Assembly (NCBI GenBank): GCA_017431145.1
Contig: JAFRLQ010000042.1
Span: forward strand, 1-34,177
DNA: 34,177 bases
Direction of reading: 5' to 3'
Source: Clostridia bacterium
GTDB lineage: Bacteria > Bacillota > Clostridia > Christensenellales > Maliibacteriaceae
In this document: positions 16,202-24,290 of the stretch, piece by piece
Numbering within the stretch: the stretch's first letter is position 1
Layout: every line of letters starts with the position of its first letter
Position numbers and translations under genes: made by a program
The notes under the pieces: model-generated
The model's input: the letters and a program-made list of their open reading frames with translations, nothing else
Database searches by the model: none
What the model was told of the DNA's origin: nothing

Positions 16202-17203
16202 ATGCAGAACTCTGTGCCGCTTTCCGGCAGTCCCGAAACGCCGGCTCTTCCCGCTTTTCTGCAGAAACGCGTGCCGAAGGCGCTGTGCTTTTTCCTTATG
16301 CTTTTTCTGGCCGTTTCGTTTGCGGTCGTCGACCTGACGCTCACGGAAACACCGCTGTGGGTCTCCTCCGTTCTGGAGGTCGGCCTTCTTCTGCTTCCGT
16401 GCGCAGCCGTCCTTCTTTTTTCGCGCTCCCGTCTTCCGCTGGCTCCGATCAGCGCAAAACGGCTTCTTTTCGTCACGGGCATGGGTGTGACCGGCTATGG
16501 GTTCACGCTGACGCTCAATTCCTCATGGGCGCTTCTGTGGACCTTCATTCTGGGCACGGATACCACCGAAGCCGCGCAGCACACCGCCGAACAGATGCAG
16601 TCTGCACCTCTGTGGTTCCTGATCCTTGTGATCGCCGTCACGCCGGCAATCTGTGAAGAACTCTTTTTCCGCGGACTTCTTCTGAAGTCTTATGCTGCCG
16701 CGCCGGCGGCCGCGCTTTGCATGTCGTCCGCGCTGTTTTCGCTTCTGCACTACGATGTCCTTCGCCTGTTTCCCACGTTCTATCTGGGCATGTTCTTCGG
16801 CTGGGTCGTGATGCGCACAGGAAACCTGACAGCCGGGATGATCCTGCATTTTCTGAACAACACGTTTTCCGTCGTCGCGATGAAGTTTTCCTATACCTTC
16901 CTTGAACGGTTCGGAGGCGAGATCGATTACGACTTGCTCCAGCAGATCCTGGAAGGCAATCCGAAACTTACGATGCAGCTGCTTTCCGCAGAACTGATCC
17001 TCCTCGCGCTGATCCTGCTGGCAGTGCCGCTGTTCATCCTGCTGCTCATCCATTTCATCCGCGATACCCGGGAGGATGCCCAACGGATCCACCTTGCGGC
17101 GCTGAACGTCATTGAAAAACCGAAGAAGCTCTACAGCATTCTGTTCATCATCCTCGCCGCCGTGATGCTCTGCATGGCATTCGTCATCCAGAACACGATG
17201 TGA
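16202..17203 (+). CDS. CPBP-family intramembrane metalloprotease
   Basis: A 333-residue polytopic membrane protein with about eight hydrophobic segments. The CPBP (Abi/Rce1) signatures are present: E152-E153 with R157 in CEELFFRG, H183 in LLHYD, and H216/N220 in ILHFLNN. These proteins cleave within membranes or process prenylated proteins and bacteriocins; the bacterial substrates are mostly unknown. The C-terminal ~100 residues contain two more membrane segments after a charged loop. AAAGGAGC lies 5-12 bases before the ATG, 12 bp after walJ. It occupies the place between walJ and rlmH where Bacillus and Staphylococcus carry an HtrA-type protease. Confidence 0.9.
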   Translation: MQNSVPLSGSPETPALPAFLQKRVPKALCFFLMLFLAVSFAVVDLTLTETPLWVSSVLEVGLLLLPCAAVLLFSRSRLPLAPISAKRLLFVTGMGVTGYGFTLTLNSSWALLWTFILGTDTTEAAQHTAEQMQSAPLWFLILVIAVTPAICEELFFRGLLLKSYAAAPAAALCMSSALFSLLHYDVLRLFPTFYLGMFFGWVVMRTGNLTAGMILHFLNNTFSVVAMKFSYTFLERFGGEIDYDLLQQILEGNPKLTMQLLSAELILLALILLAVPLFILLLIHFIRDTREDAQRIHLAALNVIEKPKKLYSILFIILAAVMLCMAFVIQNTM

Positions 17204-17208
17204 CCGAT

Positions 17209-17682
17209 ATGAAGATCCTTCTTATATGCATCGGGAAACCCGACAGGAAGCTCTATGCCCCCGCCTGCGAGGAGTATGAAAAGCGACTGGGGCGTTTCTG
17301 CGATCTCGAAGTGCGGCAACTGGCGGAAGGTCCCGTCCCCAGAAGCGATGCCGAGATTCCGAAATGCCTTGCCGCGGAAGCGGAAAAGATCCTCGCGCTC
17401 ATACGCGGCACGGATATCGTGATCCCGCTGTGCATCGGGGGAAAAGCTCTGTCCAGCGAAGAATTCGCTCAGGATCTGGGCGAACTGAGAGACCGCGGCG
17501 CACAGAGGATCGTGTTCGTGATCGGCTCGTCCCACGGACTGGACCCTTCCGTGGTCAGCCGGGGCGACCGGACGCTCTCCATGTCACGCATGACGTTCCC
17601 CCATCAGCTGGCGCGCGTCATGTTCCTGGAGCAGCTGTACCGCTCCTTTACGATCCTGAATCACCAGACCTATCATAAATGA
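17209..17682 (+). CDS. rlmH: 23S rRNA (pseudouridine-1915-N3)-methyltransferase RlmH
   Basis: 157 residues from ATG 17209; the family start is MKILLICIGK, and the upstream GTG at 17200 overlaps the previous stop. It is a SPOUT-class methyltransferase that methylates pseudouridine 1915 in helix 69 of 23S rRNA. Visible family features: GKALSSEEFAQDL, the SAM-binding knot VFVIGSSHGLD, and the highly typical C-terminus SMSRMTFPHQLARVMFLEQL ending in YHK. No clear ribosome site is seen before 17209, so expression may depend on coupling to the overlapping membrane protease gene. It is followed 38 bp later by tadA. Confidence 0.95.
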   Translation: MKILLICIGKPDRKLYAPACEEYEKRLGRFCDLEVRQLAEGPVPRSDAEIPKCLAAEAEKILALIRGTDIVIPLCIGGKALSSEEFAQDLGELRDRGAQRIVFVIGSSHGLDPSVVSRGDRTLSMSRMTFPHQLARVMFLEQLYRSFTILNHQTYHK

Positions 17683-17684
17683 CC

Positions 17685-17711
17685 GGAAGGGAGGACGGGC
17701 TCCCAGAGCCC
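17685..17711 (+). promoter_or_regulatory. tadA ribosome site with hairpin between Shine-Dalgarno and start
   Basis: GGAAGGGAGG (17685-17694) is 26 bases from the tadA ATG, too far for normal initiation. A perfect hairpin GGGCTC-CCA-GAGCCC (17697-17711) lies between them and would shorten the gap to 11 bases when folded. An in-frame TGA at 17712-17714 rules out an upstream start. Confidence 0.6.
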
Positions 17712-17720
17712 TGACGTCAT

Positions 17721-18167
17721 ATGGAAAAAGACCCGTTCATGCTCGCCGCACTCAGTGAGGCGCGCACGGCGCTTGAAGAAAACGAAGTGCCTGTCGGTGC
17801 CGTGATCGTAAAAAACGGCGAGATCGTCGGCACCGGACACAACCGGAGAATCCGCAAACAGGATCCGACCGCTCATGCAGAGATCGAAGCCATCCGGGAC
17901 GCCTGTGCACATCTGAATGACTGGCGCCTCTCCGGCTGCGAGATGTACGTGACGCTGGAACCCTGTGTCATGTGCGCCGGCGCGATCATACAAAGCAGGA
18001 TCAGCCGCGTCTACTTCGGCGCTTTCGACCGGGATTTCGGCTGTGCGGGCAGCAAAGTCAACCTGCCGCAGGACCGGCGCATCGGCGGCAGCTGCGTCGC
18101 TCTGGGCGGGCTCCTTCAGGAAGAATGTTCCGCGCTTCTGTCTTCCTATTTCCGACAGCTTAGATAG
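17721..18167 (+). CDS. tadA: tRNA-specific adenosine deaminase TadA
   Basis: 148 residues. TadA deaminates A34 to inosine in tRNA-Arg(ACG), which is itself encoded at 4270-4343. The zinc site and catalysis are complete: H52 and proton-shuttle E54 in TAHAEIEAI, C82 and C85 in EPCVMCAGA. EVPVGAVIV and the C-terminal LLQEECSALLSSYFRQLR match bacterial TadA. The start at 17721 aligns with the family N-terminus, and an in-frame stop lies 7 bases upstream. The next ATG (17739) would cut the first helix. Its ribosome site is unusual, with a hairpin between it and the start. Fourth gene of the walJ unit. Confidence 0.96.
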   Translation: MEKDPFMLAALSEARTALEENEVPVGAVIVKNGEIVGTGHNRRIRKQDPTAHAEIEAIRDACAHLNDWRLSGCEMYVTLEPCVMCAGAIIQSRISRVYFGAFDRDFGCAGSKVNLPQDRRIGGSCVALGGLLQEECSALLSSYFRQLR

Positions 18168-18252
18168 CATTTGCGACTTTTTCAGACGGTGCGCCGCTCT
18201 GATAAGATATTTTTGATGTATACTGAAAACAAGAAAAACGGGAGGTTCTACT

Positions 18253-19437
18253 ATGTACAGCAATTTTGAATACTATGCGCCTACCAAAGTCGTGTTCGGC
18301 AAAGGCACCGAAGCACAGACCGGAAAACTGATCCGTCAGTTCGGCGGGACCCGCGTCCTGCTCCATTACGGCAGCCAGTCCGCTGTAAAGAGCGGTCTTC
18401 TGGGCAGGATCAAGGAAGCCCTGGATGCAGAGGGCATCTATTATGTCGAGCTGGGCGGCGTCGTGCCGAATCCCCATCTGAGCAAGGTGTATGAAGGCAT
18501 CGAGCTGGGAAGAAAAGAAAACGTCGACTTCCTTCTGGCCGTCGGCGGCGGCAGCACGATCGACTCCGCCAAGGCGATCGCGGCAGGCCTTGCCAATCCC
18601 GACGACGATGTATGGGATTATTACATCCGCAAGAAGACCACGGACAAATGCCTTCCCGTCGCCAGCGTCCTGACCATCGCGGCCGCAGGCAGCGAGATGA
18701 GCAACGGCTCCGTCATCACCAACGACACCAACTGGCTGAAACGCGATTTCGGCGGCGAGCTCATGCGTCCGAAGTTCGCGATCATGAACCCCGAACTGAC
18801 CATGACGCTGCCCAAGTATCAGACATTCAGCGGCATCGCGGACATCCTGATGCATACGATGGAGCGCTTCTTCAACCAGGCGGAGAACATGGAACTGACC
18901 GACAACATCAGCATCGCGCTGATGCGCACCGTCATGAAATACGCGAAGGTCCTGCTCGATGATCCCAACAACTACAACGCGCGTGCGGAGATCATGTGGG
19001 CGGGAAGCCTCTCCCACAACGATCTGACAGGCTGCGGCGCCGAGGGCGGCGACTGGGCGACCCACAACATGGAGCACGAGATGGGCGGCATGTTCGACGT
19101 CGCGCACGGCGCGGGCCTTGCCGCGATCTGGGGCAGCTGGGCGCGCTATGTGCATAAAGCCGCACCGCACCGCTTCATCAAATTCGCGACGGAAGTCATC
19201 GGTGCAACGCCCGGCTTCGACGACGAGGATACGATCGAAAAGGGCATCCAGGGTATGGAGACCTTCTACCGCCTGACCGGCATGCCGACCAACATGCGCG
19301 AGCTGGGCATCGCTCCCACGGACGAGCAGATCGCGTTCATGGCCGCAAGCTGCGAAGAAAAAGCGGGCGGCGCGAACGGCGCTGTGATCCCGCTGAAGAA
19401 AGAGGACATGGAGAAGATCTACCGCATGGCTCTGTGA
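18253..19437 (+). CDS. Iron-containing alcohol dehydrogenase (butanol dehydrogenase/YqhD-like)
   Basis: 394 residues of the group III iron-dependent alcohol dehydrogenase family, an NAD(P)H-dependent cytoplasmic enzyme reducing aldehydes. The nucleotide motif is VGGGSTIDSAKAIA (residues 97-110). Metal ligands align with YqhD/BdhA: D197 and H201 in GIADILMHTMERF, H271 in THNMEHE, and H285 in DVAHGAGLA. GGGAGG lies 8-13 bases before ATG 18253. The -10-like TATACT at 18219-18224 lacks a good -35, so the promoter is uncertain. Convergent with a second enzyme of the same family (19501-20667), which differs widely in sequence, so this is not a recent duplication. The exact alcohol is unknown. Confidence 0.93.
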   Translation: MYSNFEYYAPTKVVFGKGTEAQTGKLIRQFGGTRVLLHYGSQSAVKSGLLGRIKEALDAEGIYYVELGGVVPNPHLSKVYEGIELGRKENVDFLLAVGGGSTIDSAKAIAAGLANPDDDVWDYYIRKKTTDKCLPVASVLTIAAAGSEMSNGSVITNDTNWLKRDFGGELMRPKFAIMNPELTMTLPKYQTFSGIADILMHTMERFFNQAENMELTDNISIALMRTVMKYAKVLLDDPNNYNARAEIMWAGSLSHNDLTGCGAEGGDWATHNMEHEMGGMFDVAHGAGLAAIWGSWARYVHKAAPHRFIKFATEVIGATPGFDDEDTIEKGIQGMETFYRLTGMPTNMRELGIAPTDEQIAFMAASCEEKAGGANGAVIPLKKEDMEKIYRMAL

Positions 19438-19449
19438 TCCGCAACGCAC

Positions 19450-19493
19450 ATCAAGAAAGGCTCTGCCGGATTTCCGGCAGAGCCTTTCTTGAT
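19450..19493. terminator. Bidirectional terminator with perfect 20-bp stem
   Basis: Arms 19450-19469 and 19474-19493 are perfectly complementary around the loop ATTT; each strand contains CTTTCTTGA at its 3' arm. It separates the two convergent alcohol dehydrogenases, ending 7 bases before the stop of the minus-strand gene. Confidence 0.9.
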
Positions 19494-19500
19494 CCTCTGA

Positions 19501-20667
19501 TCAGAAGCACGCCTCCAGAATCTGAAGGACGTCTTCCTTATGCAGCACGACGTAGGCGTTTCCGAACGCGTTGTCGATGTTCTGCGCCATTTCCTCGAAC
19601 TTGTCCTTTTCCGTGATCCCGAGCTCACGCAGCGTCATCGGCAGTCCGATGCTCCTGAAGAATTCTTCCGTGCAGTCGATCGCGCGGTTCGCGATCTCGT
19701 AACGGTCAAGAGACGGATCGATCCGCCATACGTTCACGCCGTATTCCGCGAATTTGTCCACAGTGGCGTCGGAAAGGATGTGCCTCATCCAGGCAGGCGT
19801 CACGATGGCAAGCCCTGCGCCGTGGCAGACGTCATAATAGGCGGAGAGCTCATGTTCGATGGGATGGCAGCTCCATCCGCAGGATTTGCCCGCGCGCGTC
19901 AGACCGTTGATCACCCAGGGGGAGATATACATCAGCGCGGCTCTGGCTGCATAGTTTTCCGGCTCCTTCACGGCGACGGGTCCCTGCTGGATGCATGTCA
20001 GAAGACCTGCTTCCGCGAGACGGTCGTGCGCATAGGCGTCGGTCTCCTTGGAGAAGTAGTTCTCAAACGTATGAGACATGATGTCGGCAATACCGGCGGC
20101 CGTATAGAAAGCGTTGACGGAATAGGAATAGGTGGGATCCATGACCGTCGCCACCGGCGTCAGTCTGTCGTCCATGATCGCCGTCTTGATGTTGAGCTCC
20201 AGGTTGCTGATCACGGCGTTCCGGTTCATCTCGGAACCCGTCGCTGCAAGCGTGATCACTGTAAACACAGGCAAGACCTTGTCCGTCTGCGGCGCATGCT
20301 TCATGATGGCGTCCCACGCGTCTCCGTCGTAATGGACGTTCGCCGCGATCGCCTTCGAACAGTCGATGCTGCTTCCGCCGCCGACTGCGAGGATCGCTTC
20401 GAGTCCGTTCTCACGGCACAGGCGGATGCCCTCGTAGACGGATTCGATCCTGGGATTGGACCGGACTCCGGAAAGCTCGCACCACTGGATGCCGTTCTCC
20501 TCCAGCATCTTGCAGGCGTCGTCATAGGCTCCGTTGCGTTTGATGCTTCCGCCGCCGTAGACCATCAGCACCTTCTTCGCGCATGCGGCGATATCCTTGC
20601 CCATCTCAAAGACCTGTCCCTTGCCGAAATACAGTTTCGTCGGCATCTGCAAAGCAAAATTATACAT
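19501..20667 (-). CDS. Iron-containing alcohol dehydrogenase, second paralogue
   Basis: 388 residues, same family as the neighbour at 18253-19437. Nucleotide motif AVGGGSSIDCSKAIA (residues 94-108). Metal ligands D195 and H199 in GIADIMSHTFENYF, H268 in CHPIEHE and H282 in CHGAGLA keep the YqhD spacing exactly. AAGGGGGAAA lies 12-21 bases before the ATG. A good promoter is at 20708-20736 on the minus strand. Likely an NAD(P)H-dependent aldehyde reductase or alcohol dehydrogenase in fermentation or aldehyde detoxification. The substrate is not readable from sequence. Confidence 0.93.
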   Translation of the reverse strand: MYNFALQMPTKLYFGKGQVFEMGKDIAACAKKVLMVYGGGSIKRNGAYDDACKMLEENGIQWCELSGVRSNPRIESVYEGIRLCRENGLEAILAVGGGSSIDCSKAIAANVHYDGDAWDAIMKHAPQTDKVLPVFTVITLAATGSEMNRNAVISNLELNIKTAIMDDRLTPVATVMDPTYSYSVNAFYTAAGIADIMSHTFENYFSKETDAYAHDRLAEAGLLTCIQQGPVAVKEPENYAARAALMYISPWVINGLTRAGKSCGWSCHPIEHELSAYYDVCHGAGLAIVTPAWMRHILSDATVDKFAEYGVNVWRIDPSLDRYEIANRAIDCTEEFFRSIGLPMTLRELGITEKDKFEEMAQNIDNAFGNAYVVLHKEDVLQILEACF

Positions 20668-20707
20668 GTTATTTCGTTTCCCCCTTTGAGAAAATCTGTC
20701 AACAATG

Positions 20708-20736
20708 ATTATGTTTCATGGCGGCATTTCCGTCAA
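20708..20736 (-). promoter_or_regulatory. Promoter of the second alcohol dehydrogenase
   Basis: On the minus strand TTGACG (20736-20731), 17-base spacer, CATAAT (20713-20708). Five of six matches in each hexamer. The expected leader is about 30-35 bases. Confidence 0.75.
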
Positions 20737-20792
20737 GCGTTGTCCTTCCCCCTATTTTCTTTCTTTACGCGCGTTTGTGCCGTCTGCGGTGC

Positions 20793-20821
20793 TTTACAAA
20801 AAAAGTGTTCTTTCATATAAT
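20793..20821 (+). promoter_or_regulatory. Promoter of the T-box-ileS transcript
   Basis: TTTACA (20793-20798), 17-base spacer, perfect TATAAT (20816-20821). Transcription should start near 20828, just before stem I of the T-box. Confidence 0.85.
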
Positions 20822-20827
20822 ATTGAA

Positions 20828-21080
20828 TGCACAAACGCTGTGAAAAGGACGCTGCACCGAAACAAGTCTCTCAGAGATCCGCAGGCGCTGTGATTGCGGA
20901 AGACTTCCCCTGCAGGGATCACCTTGAAGCGGCCGGGCTGAGCGCGTGGCGCCAGGTTCGGACGGGCTGTTCCGCCGTTACACGGAAAAAGAGCACGTTT
21001 TGATACGTGAAGAATGGGTGGTACCGCGCAAAAGTTCGCTTTTTCGTCCCGTTAACGGGAAGAAAAGGCGTTTTTCTTTT
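20828..21080 (+). promoter_or_regulatory. T-box riboswitch, isoleucine (AUC specifier)
   Basis: The T-box core AGAATGGGTGGTACCGCG is at 21011-21028. Stem I folds as AAGG/CCTT (20845-20848 with 20922-20925), CTGCA/TGCAG (20852-20856 with 20911-20915), AAGTCT/AGACTT (20864-20869 with 20901-20906) and TCCGCA/TGCGGA (20878-20883 with 20895-20900), with the usual AGAGA just before the last stem. The 3' side of the specifier loop reads GGATCA, placing codon ATC (Ile) at 20918-20920 between the two lowest stems. A terminator hairpin (21037-21070, one mismatch, G/C then A/T-rich stem, followed by TTTTTCTTTT) is the default fold. Uncharged tRNA-Ile should stabilise the antiterminator and switch on ileS. 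Confidence 0.93.
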
Positions 21081-21110
21081 CTGCTTTAGATCATTGAAAG
21101 GAGTACTCCG

Positions 21111-24100
21111 ATGTACAAAAAAGTCCCCACCGACATGAAGTTCGTCGACCGCGAGGCGGAAGTCCTCTCCTTCTGGAAGGAAAACGACATCTTCAAGAAG
21201 AGCGTCGCGCTTCGCAAAGGCGCCCAGACCTTTACCTTTTACGACGGTCCTCCGACCGCCAACGGAAAACCGCATATCGGCCATGTCCTGACCCGCGCGT
21301 TCAAGGACATCATCCCGCGCTACAACACGATGAAGGGATACGATGTGCTGCGCAAAGCCGGCTGGGACACACACGGCCTGCCTGTCGAGCTGGAGGTGGA
21401 GCATCTTCTGGGCATCGACGGAAAACCGCAGATCGAAGCCTACGGCATCGAGCCGTTCATCGGAAAGTGCAAGGAAAGTGTCTGGAAATACCTCTCCGAA
21501 TGGGAGGTCATGTCCGACCGCGTCGGCTACTGGGCCGATATGGAAAACCCCTATGTCACCTATCACAACGACTACATCGAGTCGGAGTGGTGGTCTCTGA
21601 AGACGCTCTGGGACAAAGGCCTGATCTATCACGGCCACAAGGTCGTGCCGTACTGCCCGCGCTGCGGGACGGCGCTGTCCAGCCATGAGGTCGCGCAGGG
21701 CTACAAGCGGGTCAAGGAGACCTCCGTCACCGTCCGCTTCAAGGTCCTGGGAGAAGAGAACACCTACATCCTCGCCTGGACCACGACGCCCTGGACGCTT
21801 CCCTCCAACATCTGCCTCTGCATGAACGCGGATGTGACCTACGCGAAGGTCCTGTGGCAGGGTCAGTACCTGATCCTCGCGGAAGCGCTTCTGGACAACG
21901 TCCTGGGCGAAGGCACGTATGAGATCGTGGACCGCAAGCTCGGCAGCGAGTACATCGGCGTTTCCTACGAGCCGCTGTACGACTGGGCGAAAGCGGACCG
22001 CAGCCGCGGTTACAGAGTCATCTGCGACCCCTATGTCACGCTGGAAGACGGCACCGGCGTCGTACACAACGCTCCCGCCTTCGGTGAGGACGACGCCCGC
22101 GTATGCAAGGACAACGACCTGCCGTTCCTGTGCCTGGTCGATCTGCAGGGCCGCTTCACGCCCGAGTGCGAAGTCGCCGCAGGAAAATTCGTCAAGGACG
22201 CGGATCCGGAGATCATCGCGGACCTGAAGGAAAGAGGACTTCTGTTCGCCGCGCTGCCCTATGAGCATGACTATCCGTTCTGCTGGCGCTGCGACACGCC
22301 GCTTCTGTACTACGCGCGCGCCACGTGGTTCATCCGCATGTCCTCGCTGCGCGACAAGCTTTTGAAAAACAACGCCTCCGTCAACTGGATCCCGGAAACG
22401 ATCGGGACCGGACGCATGGGCAACTTCCTTGAAAACGTCATCGACTGGGGTCTTTCCCGCGACCGTTACTGGGGCACCCCGCTTCCCATCTGGGAATGCT
22501 CCTGCGGATACCAGCATATGGTCGGCAGCATCGCCGAACTGAAAGAGCTCGGACGCGATGTGCCGGACGACATCGAGCTGCACAAGCCCTTTATCGACAA
22601 CGTCCATCTGGTCTGCCCCAAGTGCGGAAAAGACATGAAGCGCGTACCCGAGGTCATCGACTGCTGGTACGACTCCGGCTCCATGCCCTTCGCGCAGTGG
22701 CATTACCCCTTTGAGAACAAGGAACAGTTCGACAGCCGCTTCCCCGCGGACTTCATCTGCGAGGCGGTCGACCAGACCCGCGGCTGGTTCTATACGCTGC
22801 TGGCGATCTCCACTGCCGTCTTTGACTGCGCGCCGTTCCGCAACTGCATCGTGCTGGGACACGTGAACGACCGCGAAGGCAAAAAGATGAGCAAACATCT
22901 GGGCAACGTCATCGCGCCGTCCGAGGTGCTGGACGTACAGGGCGCCGACGCCGTGCGCTGGTATTTCTACATCTCCTCCGCACCCTGGCTGCCGAACCGG
23001 TTCTCTCCGGAGGCCGTAAGCGAGACGCAACGCAAGTACATGTCCACGCTGTGGAACACCTACGCGTTCTACATCCTCTATGCGGATATCGACCGGATCG
23101 ATCCCACGAAGCTGACGCTTTCCGAAAACCCCGGTCTTCTTGACCGCTGGATCCTGTCCAAACTGAACTCTCTGATCGCCGCCGTCGACGACGATCTGGC
23201 GCACTACCGCGTCACGGAGGCCTCCAGAAAGATGAGCGACTTTACGGAGGAACTGTCCAACTGGTACGTCCGCAGAGGAAGAGAGCGTTACTGGGCAGGC
23301 GAAATGACGCAGGACAAATCCGACGCGTTCTATACGCTCTTCACCGTTCTGAAGACAATGTCGCTTCTGACTGCGCCGTTCACGCCGTTTATGGCGGAAT
23401 CCATTTACCAGAATCTGGTCCGCACCGTCGATCCGGACGCTCCGGAAAGCGTGCATCTGGCGGATTTCCCCGTGAGCGATGCCTCTTTCATCGATCCCGA
23501 GATCGAAGAGCAGATGGAAACGGTCCTGAAGATCGTCGCGGACGGACGCGCACTGCGCAATACGGCGAACCTGAAGATCCGCCAGCCGCTTGCTGAAATG
23601 CTGGTCTCCGGCGCGGAACTCACAGACGAATTCTGCGCGCTTGTCGCGGATGAACTGAACATCAAGAAAGTCACGCTGACCGATGATCTTTCCGATCTGG
23701 TCGTGTACAACCTGAAACCGCAGCTGCGGACGCTCGGCCGCCGCTTCGGCAAAAACATCAATCTTGTGCGCGAACTGCTCGCAGCCGCCGACGGTTCCGC
23801 TGCAGTTGCAGCCTTCCGCCGAGGAGAAGACTTCCACATGGAAGTCAACGGTGTGGACGAAGCTTTCGCCGAAGCAGATCTTCTGATCGAAGAAGGCCAG
23901 CGCGACGACTACAAGACGATGGTCGACGGCGATATGACGGTCGCAATCTGCACCATTCTGACCGACAGCCTGATCCGTGAAGGCTTCGTACGCGAAACGA
24001 TCTCCAAGATCCAGACACAGCGCCGTGATTCCGGCTTCAATGTCAGCGACCACATTGCTGTCAGCCTGAAAGGCGACGCGGATCTGTGCGCGCTCCTGGA

Positions 24101-24227
24101 TGAAGACAGAAGCTGGATGCGTGAAGTCCTTGCCGATTCCGTCGTGTTCGCGGATGCCCAAGACATGCGCGAATGGGATATCAACGGCAAACCGCTCTGC
24201 GTTGCGCTGACTGTCGTTGAAAAATAA
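21111..24227 (+). CDS. ileS: Isoleucyl-tRNA synthetase (IleS2-like)
   Basis: 1038 residues; charges tRNA-Ile with isoleucine. HIGH motif at residues 54-57 (GKPHIGHVLTRAFKDI) and KMSK at 592-595 in GKKMSKHLGN. The editing (CP1) domain is present with TTTPWTLPSN, and cysteine pairs suited to zinc occur in YCPRCGTAL, WECSCGYQH and LVCPKCGKD. GWDTHGLPVELEVE and the length beyond 1,000 residues fit the type 2, eukaryote-like IleS branch. Some IleS2 enzymes resist mupirocin, so resistance here is a possible inference. GAAAGGAG lies 8-15 bases before the ATG. Controlled by the T-box leader. A GC-rich hairpin follows the stop. Confidence 0.97.
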   Translation: MYKKVPTDMKFVDREAEVLSFWKENDIFKKSVALRKGAQTFTFYDGPPTANGKPHIGHVLTRAFKDIIPRYNTMKGYDVLRKAGWDTHGLPVELEVEHLLGIDGKPQIEAYGIEPFIGKCKESVWKYLSEWEVMSDRVGYWADMENPYVTYHNDYIESEWWSLKTLWDKGLIYHGHKVVPYCPRCGTALSSHEVAQGYKRVKETSVTVRFKVLGEENTYILAWTTTPWTLPSNICLCMNADVTYAKVLWQGQYLILAEALLDNVLGEGTYEIVDRKLGSEYIGVSYEPLYDWAKADRSRGYRVICDPYVTLEDGTGVVHNAPAFGEDDARVCKDNDLPFLCLVDLQGRFTPECEVAAGKFVKDADPEIIADLKERGLLFAALPYEHDYPFCWRCDTPLLYYARATWFIRMSSLRDKLLKNNASVNWIPETIGTGRMGNFLENVIDWGLSRDRYWGTPLPIWECSCGYQHMVGSIAELKELGRDVPDDIELHKPFIDNVHLVCPKCGKDMKRVPEVIDCWYDSGSMPFAQWHYPFENKEQFDSRFPADFICEAVDQTRGWFYTLLAISTAVFDCAPFRNCIVLGHVNDREGKKMSKHLGNVIAPSEVLDVQGADAVRWYFYISSAPWLPNRFSPEAVSETQRKYMSTLWNTYAFYILYADIDRIDPTKLTLSENPGLLDRWILSKLNSLIAAVDDDLAHYRVTEASRKMSDFTEELSNWYVRRGRERYWAGEMTQDKSDAFYTLFTVLKTMSLLTAPFTPFMAESIYQNLVRTVDPDAPESVHLADFPVSDASFIDPEIEEQMETVLKIVADGRALRNTANLKIRQPLAEMLVSGAELTDEFCALVADELNIKKVTLTDDLSDLVVYNLKPQLRTLGRRFGKNINLVRELLAAADGSAAVAAFRRGEDFHMEVNGVDEAFAEADLLIEEGQRDDYKTMVDGDMTVAICTILTDSLIREGFVRETISKIQTQRRDSGFNVSDHIAVSLKGDADLCALLDEDRSWMREVLADSVVFADAQDMREWDINGKPLCVALTVVEK

Positions 24228-24242
24228 CTCTATGCTTTGACC

Positions 24243-24266
24243 GGGCGATTGCTTCCGCAGTCGCCC
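24243..24266 (+). other. Strong intercistronic hairpin after ileS
   Basis: GGGCGATTGC (24243-24252), loop TTCC, GCAGTCGCCC (24257-24266): ten pairs including one G-T. No T-run follows, so it is more likely an mRNA-stabilising or processing stem, or a weak terminator, than a full stop between ileS and the methyltransferase. Confidence 0.5.
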
Positions 24267-24290
24267 GCTGTCTTCCTGAAAGGGGTTTTT

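Noticed and set aside
18160-19449. Minus-strand frame of 429 codons over the first alcohol dehydrogenase, and similarly 19540-20820 (plus) over the second
   Set aside because: Both are shadows; the real genes show complete metal and nucleotide motifs.
20692-20697. A perfect TTGACA on the minus strand close to the second alcohol dehydrogenase
   Set aside because: No -10 element lies 16-18 bases downstream of it; the promoter at 20708-20736 fits better.
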